Part shown: positions 12,101 to 23,133 of the stretch, one piece after another
Numbering within the stretch: position 1 is the stretch's first letter
How the letters are laid out: each line of letters opens with the position of its first letter
Assembly: GCF_963169125.1 (NCBI RefSeq)
Contig: NC_084800.1
Location: 142,410,397 to 142,474,396 of the forward strand
DNA: 64,000 nt
From: Humulus lupulus
Taxonomy: Eukaryota; Streptophyta; Magnoliopsida; Rosales; Cannabaceae
Reading direction: 5' to 3'
The notes under the pieces: model-generated
The model's input: only the letters and a program-made list of their open reading frames with translations
Database searches by the model: none
Told to the model about the DNA's origin: nothing
Translations under genes and position numbers: made by a program

Positions 12101-15100
12101 CCCTTAGCTGATCCTGAGATTGAAAAACCTCAAAGCGCCGAAGGGGAAAATATCGTCTTAAGTGAGAATATTGACCCCCGAATAGGCGAGGACAGATCCG
12201 AGCTCCAAGCTATTGAGAAGCTCGAGGAAGTAAACATTGATCCGCAGAATCCATCACGGATGGTCAAGCTCGAAAAAAACCTCGGCAGCGAGAGGAAGGA
12301 GGAGCTGATCAAATTTCTGTGAGATAGCCTGGATGTGTTTGCGTGGTCACACGAAGACATGGTGGGAATCAGCCCGAGTGTCATCATGCACACACTTCAT
12401 CTGGATAAAAGCGTTCCTGCGAAGTCCCAGAAGCAGAGACGCCTAGGAACAACCCGGGCTGAAGCCTTGGAGGAAGAGATAGCCTGGCTCAAAAAATGCG
12501 ACTTTATCCGTGAAGCCAAGTTCCCAATATGGGTCGCCAACCCCGTGCTGATCCCGAAGCCCAACAGGAAATGGCGGACCTGCATCAACTTCTCCGACCT
12601 GAATAAAGCCTGCCCCAAGGATTGTTTTCCACTGCCGAGGATTGACCAGTTGGTGGATGCCACGGCGGGGCACGAGCTCATGTCCTTTATGGACGCGTAC
12701 TCAAGCTACAATCAGATCGCCATGAATCCGGCGGACCAGGAGCACACCAGTTTCATGACCCTGACTAACGTTTATTGTTACAAGGTCATGCCCTTCGGGT
12801 TGAAGAACGCCGGAGCTACGTATCAAAGGTTGGTGAATAGAATGTTCGCAGACCAGATCGGAAAAAACATGGAAGTGTACGTTGATGACATGCTAGTCAA
12901 GTCAAAGACTGTCGATAACCATGTTTCCGACCTGGAAGAATGCTTCAAGATCCTACGGGAGTATGGCATAAGGCTAAATCCACAGAAGTGCACTTTCGGA
13001 GTCGCATCGGGAAAATTCCTGGGTTTCATCATCAATACCCGAGGAATCGAGGAAAACCCCGACAAGATCAGATCGTTGCTCGAGCTTCCCTCACCCAGGT
13101 CGCGAAAAGATGTCCAAGGCCTGACAGGAAGAGTGGCAGCCCTCAATCGGTTTATTTCAAAGTCCACCGATAAGTGTTTGCTGTTCTACAACCTGCTCTG
13201 AGGAAATAAGAAGTTCGAATGGACGGAAGAGTGCAAAAGTGCTTTCCTCGATCTGAAGGCACATCTGGCCGAGCCACCCGTACTATCCAAACCAAAAGCA
13301 GGAGAGCCTCTTTTTCTCTACCTGGCTGTCACGGAGGATGCAACCAGTGCCGTATTGGTCCAGGAAGAAGACCGGATTCAGAAGCTAGTCTACTACATCA
13401 GCAAGAGACTTCTCGGAGTTGAATCCCGGTACCCGTTGATGGAGAAGTTGGCGTTCTGCCTTATCACGGCCTCGCGAAAGCTTAGGCCTTACTTCCAGTC
13501 CCACTCAATACACGTCATGACCGATCAACCCTTAAGGCAGGTTTTGCAAAAACCTGAAGCATCGGGACGCTTGTTAAAGTGGGCAATCGAGCTCATCCAG
13601 TTCAAAATTTTGTACACTCCGCGAACTGCTATAAAGAGTCAGGCCCTGGCCGATTTTGTAGCCGAGTGCACAGGATTCCGAGAGGATCCTGTAGAAGACC
13701 CATCCAAGGTCGCCTCGGCCTAAGCATCGTGGAGGATATTTGTGGACGATTCATCCAACGAGAACGGCTCCGGAGCTGGAATCATTTTGATATCCCTTGA
13801 AGGACATCGATTCCACTCGGCGCTGAGGTTCAGGTTCAAGGCCTCCAACAACGAGGCCGAATACGAAGCTTTGCTGGCCGGGCTAAGGATAGCTCAGGAA
13901 CTGAAGGCGAGCTCCGTCCAGTGCTTCAGTGACTCCCAGCTCGTGGTAAACCAAGTTCTGGGCGAATATCAAGCACGGGGACCTAAGATGGCTGCCTATC
14001 TAACAAGGGTAAAGGTTGAGCTGTCCGCGTTCGGGCAGGGCTCGATCGAGCAGATACCTCGGGAGCAGAACGCTAACGCAGACGCTCTTGCTAAGCTCGC
14101 CACCTCCGGGGAAACAGAGACCTTGGGGTTAGTGCCGGTAGAATTCTTGGAGAAACCAAGTATAGAGGAAGCCAGGGCGGAGGTCGAGATGATCGACGCT
14201 AGGCCAACCTGGATGACTCCCATCCTTGAGTATCTCGTCGAGGGAAAGCTACCTGAAGGGCGTAATGATGTGCGGCGAGTTCTGTATCAAGCCCCGAGGT
14301 ATACGATAATAGATGGGGTGCTATACCGACGTGGGCACTCCCTACCTCTCCTACGATGTGTTCTTCCAGGCGAAGCAAAGGCCATCCTGCAGGAGGTGCA
14401 TGAGGGTTTTTGCGGAGATCACACTGGGGGGCAAAGCTTGGCCTTAAAGGTCCTGAGGCAAGGTTATTTTTGGCCAACTCTGTCCAAAGACTCAATCTCA
14501 TATGTGAAGAAGTGCGACAAGTGCCAGCGATTCGCCGCAGTCGCCCGAGCTCCCCCAGTCGAGCTGAAGATGATCTCTTCCCCATGGTCGTTTGCAGTTT
14601 CGGGGATCGACTTGGTTGGCGCCCTTCCTACTGGAAAGGGCGGGGTCCGTCACGCCGTGGTGGCCATCGACTACTTTACAAAGTGGGTTGAGGCAGAACC
14701 TCTGGCAACGATAACTTCCAAAAAAGTCCTTGACTTCGTGGTTAAGAACATTATTTGCCGATTTGGGCTGCCCAAGAAGATCGTTTCCGACAATGGGACT
14801 CAGTTCGACAGCGACCTGTTTATCGAATTTTGCGAAAGGTACGGAATTGTAAAAAGTTTCTCCTCTGTGGCCTATCCCCCCGGCGAACGGCCAGGTCGAG
14901 GCTGTCAACAAGACTCTCAAGGCGAGCCTCAAGAAGAGACTAGATGAAGCGAAGGGGGTCTGGCCAAAACAGCTCCTCCAGGTTCTTTGGGCATACCGGA
15001 CCTCGCATCGGACTCCTACAGGTCATACTCCTTTTTCCTTGACCTTTGGGAGTGAGGCAGTCCTCCCTGTGGAGATTAAGGTGCTTTCGCATAGGGTCCA

Positions 15101-15446
15101 GTCATATGACCAGGACTGCAACCACGAGCTTCTTTGCACCTCTTTAGACTTAATTGATGAAAGGCGAGAAGATTCGCAGCTCCAGCTTGCACATTATCAA
15201 CAGAAGATCACTCGCTATTTCAACTCAAAAGTCAAGAATCGCGCCTTTAGCATTGGCGACCTGGTCCTCAGGAGAGTTTTCTTGGCCAGTAAGGACCCCA
15301 AAGATGGAGTCTTGGGACCGAACTGGGAAGGACCATATCAAGTCATCGAGGTCATTAAGGAGGGAACTTATAAGTTAGCTCGGCTTGATGGAGGGGCAGT
15401 CCCACGAACCTAGAACGCCATCCACTTGAAGAGATACTATCAATGA
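9148..15446 (+). pseudogene. gag-pol polyprotein of element A (multiple stops and frameshifts)
   Basis: Homologous end to end with the intact frame of element B. From ATG 9148 the N terminus (MVTTRSRHGNE) is stopped by TAG near 9267. Frames shift around 9780-10060. A long open part (10055-11905) holds the Gag core, the zinc-finger-like CRFHNDVGHNTDDC and the protease motif DNGSSVNLLF. Pol follows in pieces: RT with YVDDM near 12880, RNase H, a second RNase H (VDDSSNENGSGAG near 13742), integrase zinc-binding and catalytic parts (14400-14900), and a C-terminal NWEGPYQV. Further breaks are TGA at about 11903, 12320 and 13199, TAA near 13721, an extra C near 14880, and TAG near 15411. Several stops are CGA-to-TGA or TGG-to-TAG changes, consistent with cytosine deamination. 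Confidence 0.9.
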
Positions 15447-15587
15447 TTCACTTGTAAGGCCTGAAAGGCCATGTTTTATGTATTAAGCAATGAGAATCAA
15501 CTTTTGTTTATATTTGTACATGTTTTCAAGTGTAATCTAAAGTAACCACGAAAGACCCTTTCCCAGTTACTTGGGGGGCATATGGTA

Positions 15588-16515
15588 CCTGGATATAACC
15601 AGGTCGCCTTAATGACTTAGAAGTTGATTCATATCGATTGATCGTTGTTTTTCTTAAAAAATGCGAGATATTGGTAAGGATCAACGCAAACTAAGTCCTA
15701 TCCTGGATATAACCAGGTCATAAAACTTAGAAGTTGATTTAAATCTATTAATTGTTGTTCTTCCTAAAGAGCTCGAGATATTGATAAAAATTAACACGAA
15801 CTAAGTTTTCAAATTAAGTTCCTGGATATAACCAGGTCATAAAACTTAGAAGTTAATTTAAATCTATTCATCGTGGTTCTTCCTAAAGAGCTCGAGATAT
15901 TGATAAAAATTAACACGAACTAAGTTTTCAAATTAAGTTCCTGGATATAACCAGGTCATAAAACTTAGAAGTTAATTTAAATCTATTGGTCATGGTTCTT
16001 CCTAAAGAGCTCGAGATATTGATAAAAATTAACACGAACTAAGTTTTCAAATTAAATTCCTGGATATAACCAGGTCATAAAACTTAGAAGTTGATTTAAA
16101 TCTATTGATCGTTGTTCTTCCTAAAGAGCTCGAGATATTGATAAAAATTAACACGAACTAAGTTTTCAAATTAAGTTCCTGGATATAATCAGGTCATAAA
16201 ACTTAGAAGTTAATTTAAATCTATTGATCGTTGTTCTTCCTAAAGAGCTCGAGATATTGATAAAAATTAACACGAACTAAGTTTTCAAATTAAGTTCCTG
16301 GATATAACCAGGTCATAAAACTTAGAAGTTAATTTAAATCTATTGATCGTGGTTCTTCCTAAAGAGCTCGAGATATTGATAAAAATTAACACGAACTAAG
16401 TTTTCAAATTAAGTTCCTGGATATAACCAGGTCATAAAACTTAGAAGTTATTTTAAGTCTATTGATCGTTGTTCTTCCTAGAGAGCTCGGGATATAGATA
16501 AAGATTAACGCGAAC
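15588..16515. repeat. ~119 bp tandem repeat array of element A (about 8 copies)
   Basis: Units begin CCTGGATATAACCAGG at 15588, 15702, 15821, 15940, 16059, 16178, 16297 and 16416, giving a period of 119 bp in the inner units. Each also contains TCATAAAACTTAGAAGTTA, CCTAAAGAGCTCGAGATA and AACACGAACTAAGTTTTC. Inner units are nearly identical; the first and last are more diverged, as expected for an array expanding from within. It lies between the pol stop and the 3' end of the antisense gene. Confidence 0.92.
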
Positions 16516-16600
16516 TAAGTTTTTCAAAATAGTAACTAAAATGCGTAGAGGCAAAGGGCAGTAAATCAATTAAGAATAAAATTGATAGTTAAATTGTCTC

Positions 16601-16616
16601 GAGGTGTAAGCACCTC
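16601..16616. terminator. Conserved hairpin between repeat array and antisense gene (element A)
   Basis: GAGGTG, loop TAAG, CACCTC. The same stem with loop AAAA is at 30159-30174 in element B, and a decayed form is near 62860 in C. The position between two convergent transcription units suggests a 3'-end or termination function; this is inference only. Confidence 0.35.
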
Positions 16617-16676
16617 ATGCAAAAGTTACACAGAAATTTTTTTAAAATTCAAGAAAAGAGCACAGAGAGGAAGGCC

Positions 16677-18828
16677 CTAAGTTTTGGTCTTGGCAATGCT
16701 CCGATGAAGGGCAACGGCGCTCTGCGAAAGCGGAGAGGCAATTGCCTTAGGAAAAAAGAAGGAAGAAAGAAAAAACAGGGCAAGGTGTAATAATCAAAAG
16801 CCATAAAAGGTTGAGGTTAGCTTACCGTTAGGGCCATGCCCAATGAAGACTCCAGCACGCCCACCAGGCTCCTGGTTTCGATGGCCCTGAGCTCCTTCTC
16901 GTTGAACTTGTATATGTGGCTGACGGCGTAGTTCGCCGACTCATACACCGTTCCCCGGAAGGCCTCTGGAATCCTCTCCAAGTCCTGGGGATTGACTGGG
17001 ATGCGCACCTCGGAAGGTACAATCGCCGAAGCCTCGAGCTCCGCCCCTGCATCCCGGACGGGGGCCAGAGCTCGCGGAGGGGGTGGGGGCATGTTGCTCC
17101 CCCCTGCAGCGGGAGGAACAGTTCTGTGACCTGGGCGGTTGGGGGCTTCTCTTTCTCCTTTGCAGGAGACTTAGTTGGGGTTCCGGCGGCTTTTTTCGAT
17201 GTCCGGAGCTTCTTCATTTTTGGCCCAGGGGCCCTGGTTGAGGGGTTCCCCCCGGCGAACGCAGCTCGCAGACTCCCGTCGAGTTGAGACATCTCTTCTG
17301 TCAAAACAAAGACATGGTTAGTACAAAAATTAACAGCCATTAAAAAACAAAGGGGGGAAACAGGAGAAATTCAAGTATGTATATATACTAAAAGGGATCC
17401 GACTCTGGTTCTGGGCTAGATTCTTCTACATATTGCCTAAGCCCCGGAGCTACGACACCCCTCCGAAGTGATGGCCATGACCGAAGATTGGTCCCATACT
17501 CCTCAAATAGGATCGACCTAAAGGCTAGGGTGTTATCTACGACTACGGTACCCCTAGGTCGGCTATCTTGGTAATCCAGCACGAGCTGGTCAACACAGTG
17601 GAGCAGGGTTGTATCCAGGTCCGGATCTCTTCGGTGATGTTGGAAGATCTGTCTGGGATTGAACCTAGCTAGCCGGGGGTCGGCAATGGCTCTATCTAAA
17701 TTCCTAAACATGTAAGGGTTACCTTGGCCAGAAGGACCCGCGGCTGCTCCAGACCGGATCCTCTCCTCGTCCGTTCTCTGGGCGACCTCCAGCGCCCGCT
17801 TCCTGTTCCTCACAAGGGGAACCTCGTCCTCCTCCTCCTCCTCTTCTTCCCCCACGGCCTCCTCCACGATGGTGGGTCTGGTGTCGCGAGCTGGGGGAAG
17901 CCCCCGGGGCCTCCTTAGGTTCAAAGTCTGATTTGGGAAAATCAGCTTGCAGGCCACCATCGTCTCGTCTGTTACGAGCACGCGGTAATCCTTCTCACTG
18001 GGGGGCAAACCCGCCAGTGTCTCGTATTAGGCCCCGAGGGTCAAAGATTTCTCTGTCCTCGCGAAGATAGCTGCAGGATTAATCTAAGTCAGAAAGGGAT
18101 ACAGGAGGAGCTAAACGATACTTAACTTATGAGCTAAGGTTGAAAAGCACTTACGAGGACGATTGAAGTAGTGGAGCTCGCAGTTTCTGAACCCCGTCGA
18201 CATAAAGAATTGATCTTTGAAGTCGTTGGGGGTGGCTGGGCAGCTCGATGACCGCAGCCGTGTTGGGGAATCGGGTTAAGTAATAAAACCCGTCGCCTCG
18301 TCCCCACTGCTCCGGGCTAGCCTTGAGGCAGAAAAAACACAAGATGTCTGCAGGAGTGGGGACCTCCCACTCCTGTTTCAAGAATAAATACCTTAACCCC
18401 GCCAACAGCCGATAAGAGTTGGGGGGGAGCTGGAAGGGGGCCAACTTCACGGAATTGAGGAAGTCAGCAAAATACTGATCCAACGGTTGGAAGGCCCCCG
18501 CTTTAAAATGCTCGTCGCTCCAGGCCGAGAATGCCTCGTCCAGCGGCGCGCAGCTCCGCTCGCCCTCTGCGGGAGGTCGGGCAACCACTGATGCTCTCCC
18601 CAGCCCGATGTTGTGGGAGAGGAATATTTTGTTGATCTTCGTCTGGTCGGTAATCTTTGAGACGATCCTCTCCGCCTCAAAGAATGCGTCAGGAGCCACC
18701 TCGAGCTCCTGTTCCACTGCTGGGCCGAAGTGGGGGATTGGGGATTCGGCCATCACCGCCTTTCCTTTGTCTTGCTGAGAGGCCGAGCTGCCGGCGGTCC
18801 TTTTTGGGGCATTCTTCTTCGGTGCCAT
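16677..18828 (-). pseudogene. Antisense gene of element A (degenerate copy)
   Basis: Same exon layout as the intact copy in element B. Exon 1 18828-18155 (MAPKKNAPKRT start), exon 2 from 18070, exon 3 17297-16826, exon 4 16721-16677, all with GT donors and AG acceptors at homologous places. Defects are an extra base near 18230 (frameshift in exon 1), an in-frame TAA near 18026 where B has CAA, an altered exon 2 end near 17388-17393, a frameshift in exon 3 near 17110, and a deletion of about 430 bp in exon 4 that removes the whole coiled-coil region. The upstream leader intron (19349-18837) is still recognisable. Function of the family is unknown; see the entry for element B. Confidence 0.75.
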
Positions 18829-18836
18829 CTGGTCGC

Positions 18837-19580
18837 CTAGTGAACAAAAGAAAAGATTTCAGAAAAGGCGACCTGAGCATGAGGAAAAATCAAATGTTCT
18901 TTGCACGAGCTGAGGTAAGCCCAGCTCGTGGAGAGTGAGACCACGCGGTTCTATGAACACGCGCCTGTTCTCCCAACAGATCCCCGATTACTCGGAATTC
19001 ATGTGTCAGGAGGGTCAGGTTAAAACTTTGCCTTGGAGGGAAAGTTCCAATAGGCAAGAAAGGCAAAACCGCCTGTGAAGCGTGTCCCCTAAGCTACCCG
19101 GTTTTGCACCCAAAATACTGGATATTTTGAACTAATATCCCAAAAATCATACCCAGAAATTTTCCCCAGAAAATGCATCCTGTAAACCATGCTCCTAAAC
19201 GGCTTCCTACTACAAACAATACCCTAACCTAAAAGGCTTTCACCCTTCATTCCCACAAAACCCAGCAAACCCTTGCATACGGCTACAGTAAATATTTACC
19301 TAAGCTATAGTGAAAATAACTTCAAAACATGCATAGTCAGGAGACTTACAGAATGTTTGGCTGGGAAGTGGATGAAGGAATCGCCTGGGTTGGAGCTTCG
19401 TCGGAGTAGTTGGTCTCAAGGCTTCGAAGGAGTCCTTGCACCTGAGTTTCTGGAACGCCGAAGGTAGTAACTGGAAAGAGGAAAAGGGGGGATTTTTTGA
19501 GAGCAAGAAGAAGAGAAAATTTTGGAAAATTTTGAATGAACGGGTGGCCCATGCATAGGATGACCACCCCTTTTTATATG
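18837..19580 (-). promoter_or_regulatory. Promoter and spliced leader region of the antisense gene, element A
   Basis: The minus strand shows a TATA box CATATAAAAA (19580-19571), a leader exon ending at a GTAAG donor (intron starts 19349), and an acceptor TTCACTAG just before GCGACCAG and the ATG (intron ends 18837). The same arrangement is present in element B, supporting a real spliced 5' leader of about 0.5 kb intron. Confidence 0.5.
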
Positions 19581-19801
19581 TGTGAAGGGTCACGTGAAGA
19601 GGGCCGTTGGATTGCCATGATGTAGGATCCAAGGCCCTCCACTCGAAAGATGAAACGACGGCTGGGCATAGGCTAGGCCATTTAATGCAGTTCTCGGAAG
19701 ACGTACCGTTACCAACCACGATGTTCCACGTATTCGGCGCCTGCGTAAAATGTGGAATATGAAGAGTTCATGGTGAAGCCTAAAAGCCCCTACTGTGGCC
19801 T

Positions 19802-19817
19802 TACACGACGTCGTGTA
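19802..19817. promoter_or_regulatory. 16 bp perfect palindrome centred on GACGTC, element A
   Basis: TACACGACGTCGTGTA is a perfect palindrome 26 bp before the 3' LTR. Element B has TATATGACGTCATATA at the same place. The ACGT core is typical of plant bZIP sites. It lies upstream of the antisense TATA box and next to the polypurine tract. Confidence 0.45.
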
Positions 19818-19843
19818 CCACGAGCAGAGGCTTGAGGGGCAGA

Positions 19844-20600
19844 TGTACGCCCTGATTTTCCCACGGACTGATTAGCGAGCTGAGATACGACCTAATCATG
19901 ACTACCATGTGGACATCCCCAAGACCGGAGCTGCCATTGTAAGGTCCTACCTCCTTAGCTCGAGGTAACCTAAGGGTTCGCCAAGATTGCTCAAAGGACT
20001 AAGTCTGGACCCTGAAGGCCGCAGGTTGAGGTAAGCATCCAGCTCGTGATACGAGCTAGAGTTGGAGGTTGTGACCTTTTATAAAGTCAACCACGCAAGG
20101 TAAACGTGCATATATCAGACATCACGTGTCTGATATACCCCTGACTTCTCGGACACGCAGCAGGAACGTGCGTATTCAGACATCCACGATTGGGTTGGGT
20201 CGTGCGGCCCATTATCCCCTTACCTGTTGATTTGACCACACTCATGTGTCAGGTTTAGGAATTAATCATGAATGTCACAGAGTTGACATGATAGGTAAGA
20301 AGGTCACGGGATGACCTTCTTACCAACTCCCAGGTGCCTTCTCCTATAAATATGGAGACCTTGGGAGTTAATAGGGGTTGGATTCTCGATTGTAAGAAAT
20401 ACCCTGTAATCAAATACCCAGTATATAGCAATAATACTGACTAGTGGAGTAGAAGGATTTCAACCTTTGAACCACTTAAAAAACGTATTTTGAGTCACTA
20501 TTTCATTTTCTAAGATCATATATCTGTTTCGGTTCAACTTAAGCACTAATCCCTTTCTCTTCTTTTCTTAATTACCTGTTGGCGAAGAACCGCGTCAACA
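19844..20600 (+). repeat. 3' LTR of element A
   Basis: 757 bp, same borders and length as the 5' LTR. Preceded by the purine-rich AGGCTTGAGGGGCAGA and followed by the target duplication AAATT at 20601-20605. About 24 base differences from the 5' LTR by eye. Confidence 0.93.
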
Positions 20601-20605
20601 AAATT

Positions 20606-22177
20606 TAAAACCAAAATATCTTAACAATTAAAATTGCGCGAAGGCGAGTATATTTTCTAATATATTTATATAATGTGACACTCTAAAATTGCTCCAAAAC
20701 ACCCTTTCTATTTACTTCTTTTTTTATATATTTTTTATTTTGAATTCAAATTTGATTAGATATTTAATTACGACAATTGTTTAATTAAATTATAAATATA
20801 AATAACCGTGAACTTTTCTCATTTTTTATTTTACTTTTCTAATTTATGACTATTAATTAATTAAGGAAAAAACTCTATCAATTTTCTCTTTTTTATTTTT
20901 ATTATAATAATAAATAAATAATCTATCTATTTGTATTTTTTAACCTTTTGACAAAACACGAGATCCAAAATGTTAATAGTTAACAATAAATTATTCAAAT
21001 GAGTAATCAACATTTTGACAAAACACAAGGTCCACAAGTTAATTTTAAAAAATAAAGGGTTTAAACGGGTAATCGACTGAAATACAAAGTTCAAAATGGT
21101 GTGAACATTTTATAGAAAACATAAATTATATATATTTATATAATTTAATTTTTATAAAGAATTTTTAATACTTTGAATAAATTCATGATCCAAAGGTTAA
21201 TTTTTTAGAAATAAAGAGTCAAAATGAGTAATCGGCCAAAATATAGTGTTCAAATAACCAATCTATTATTTTTAACCTTTTGACAAAACTTAAGGTCCAC
21301 AAGTTAATTTTTAAAAATAATGGTTCCAACGGGTAATCGACTAAAATACGAGGATCAAAATGGTGTGAACCCTTACTTTTAACATAAATTATATATATAA
21401 TTTAATTTTTATAAAGAATTTTGAACCTTTTTGAATAAATACATGGTCCAAAGTACATTTATAAAAATAAAGGATCAAAACGGGTAATCGATCAAAATAC
21501 AACGTTCAAATAATCGATCTATCCATTCTTATATTTAAACATTTGACAAAACACGAGGTCTACAAGTTAATTTTTAAAAATAAATGGTTCAAACTGGTAA
21601 TCGACCAAAATAAGTCTTACACAAAACATAAATTTTCTTATACATAATTTAGACTTTTTATACACAAAATTAATCAAAGCGTATAATAATGATAATAATA
21701 ATAAAAATAAAATAAAAGCACACGTACAACAAAATTTTTTAACTTGGTTTTCGACAATCATTCAATTTTTTTTCAAAAACCTACAAGAGGTTTGCTATAC
21801 AATGAACACCATTGTGAAAAAAAAAATTGTAGTCAATACGCCTTTACGTGTCCATATAAAGAGCATATTGTACGAGTAGGGTGAAAAAGAATCCCTACCC
21901 TACAATCTCCCAAAAAAGATTTTAAAATATGTATATTTTTTAATCTCTTCTATATAATAAGTGTGTATATAACGAAAATTCTTGGTTTTAACGATTTTTT
22001 ATTTTTTTCCGTTAATTTTAACAAAATATTCTTATATATAATATAATATTCTTATATTTAACGGTAGATTGTGAACAAAATTTAAACTTAAATCAAATTA
22101 AATAAATAAATAAACAAATTAAAATAGGATATTTTTAGATATTTTATAATGACAATTATTTAAAAAATAATAAAATG
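20606..22177. repeat. AT-rich spacer with degenerate repeats between elements A and B
   Basis: From about 20940 to 21610 a diverged motif recurs at least four times: TTTGACAAAAC, an AGGTCCACAAGTTAATTTTTAA-like core, then GGTAATCGACCAAAATA with small changes. Spacing is irregular, roughly 130-240 bp. The rest is AT-rich with no supported gene. Confidence 0.55.
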
Positions 22178-22182
22178 ATACG

Positions 22183-22952
22183 TGTACGCCCTGGTTTTCC
22201 CACGGGCTGATTAGCAGGTCGAGCCTCGGACTAATCAAGGTTAGTCCGTAAACTTCCCCAGGTCGGAGATCCTGCTTTCCAGGTCGTACCCCCTTAGCTC
22301 GAGGTATCCTCAAGAACTCGCCAAGGCTGCCCAAGACTGGGGGAAGGAGTCCTTAAGGCCGAAGGTTGGGTCAGTGAAGCAGCTCATTGTGCGAGCTTCT
22401 GCTCGTGGATCTCTGACCCTTTGTAAAGTCAACACACGCAAGATAAACGTGCCTATATCTGACATCACGTGTCCGATATCTCCCTGACTTCCCGGGCACG
22501 CATCAGGAACGTGCGCATTCAGACACCCACGGCTGGGTTGGGCCGTGCGGCCCATTATCTCCTTACATACTGATTAGACCACACTTGTGTGTCAGGTTTA
22601 GGAATTAATCATAAATGTTACAGAGTTGATATGACCAATGGTAAGGTCACGTGATGACCTCCCTACCAACTTCCAGGTGCCTTCTCCTATAAATATGGGG
22701 ACCCTGGGAGTTGATAGGGGTTGGAAAAAATAATCTCTGAAGAGCCATATACTTTGTAAACCAAATACCCAGAATACATCAATAATATTGACTAGTGGAG
22801 TAGAAGGATTTTAACCTTTGAACCACTTAAAAACGTGTCTTGAGTCACATAGTTCATTCTCTAAGATTTCATATCTGTGACGGTTCTACTTTCAGCACTA
22901 ATCCCTTTCTCTTCTTCTCTTAATTACCTATTGGCGAAGAACCGCGTCAACA
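22183..22952 (+). repeat. 5' LTR of element B
   Basis: TGTACGCC...GCGTCAACA. TATA box TATAAATA at 22688-22695. AGGTCA-CGTGA-TGACCT dyad near 22643-22659, holding a G-box-like CACGTG, about 30 bp upstream of the TATA box. A second, slightly imperfect dyad around CACGTG near 22454-22480. Confidence 0.95.
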
Positions 22953-23007
22953 GTTTGGTGCTTTCATTGAGAGCTAGTTCGATTAGTGCTGCCACAAACA
23001 TCCAACT

Positions 23008-23133
23008 ATGGTGACCACTCGATCCAGGCATGGCAACAAAACAGAACAACATGATGGGCAGGAGGCCCACCATGTTGCCATCCCTGATGAGCAAATTCCT
23101 GAAGTCCAGCAGAGGCCAGGACGACACTGGTAG
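23008..23133 (+). other. Orphaned original gag start in element B (41 codons, now upstream ORF)
   Basis: ATG 23008 opens with MVTTRSRHGN, the same N terminus as elements A and C, but ends at TAG 23131-23133. Relative to C, about 20 bp are missing between two GGCCA repeats, one of which remains near 23113. The main frame is 22 nt downstream in a different frame. Translation of Gag-Pol would need leaky scanning past this ATG; both ATGs have a purine at -3 and G at +4. Confidence 0.75.

Larger units (their letters stand above)
8336..20600 (+). mobile_element. Element A: complete but decayed Tat/Retand-type Ty3/gypsy element (12.27 kb)
   Basis: Two 757 bp LTRs (8336-9092 and 19844-20600) enclose, in order: a primer-binding region, gag-pol (plus), ~119 bp tandem repeats, an antisense gene (minus), a palindrome, and a purine-rich tract GGCTTGAGGGGCAGA before the 3' LTR. 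A 5 bp target duplication AAATT flanks it (8331-8335 and 20601-20605). The LTRs differ at about 24 positions by eye (about 3%), mostly transitions, so it is clearly older than element B. Dual RNase H in pol places it in the Tat clade. The antisense gene plus tandem repeat matches the published architecture of Retand. Confidence 0.93.

Noticed and set aside
15588..16515. CRISPR-like array
   Set aside because: The repeats are contiguous 119 bp units without unique spacers, in a plant retrotransposon.
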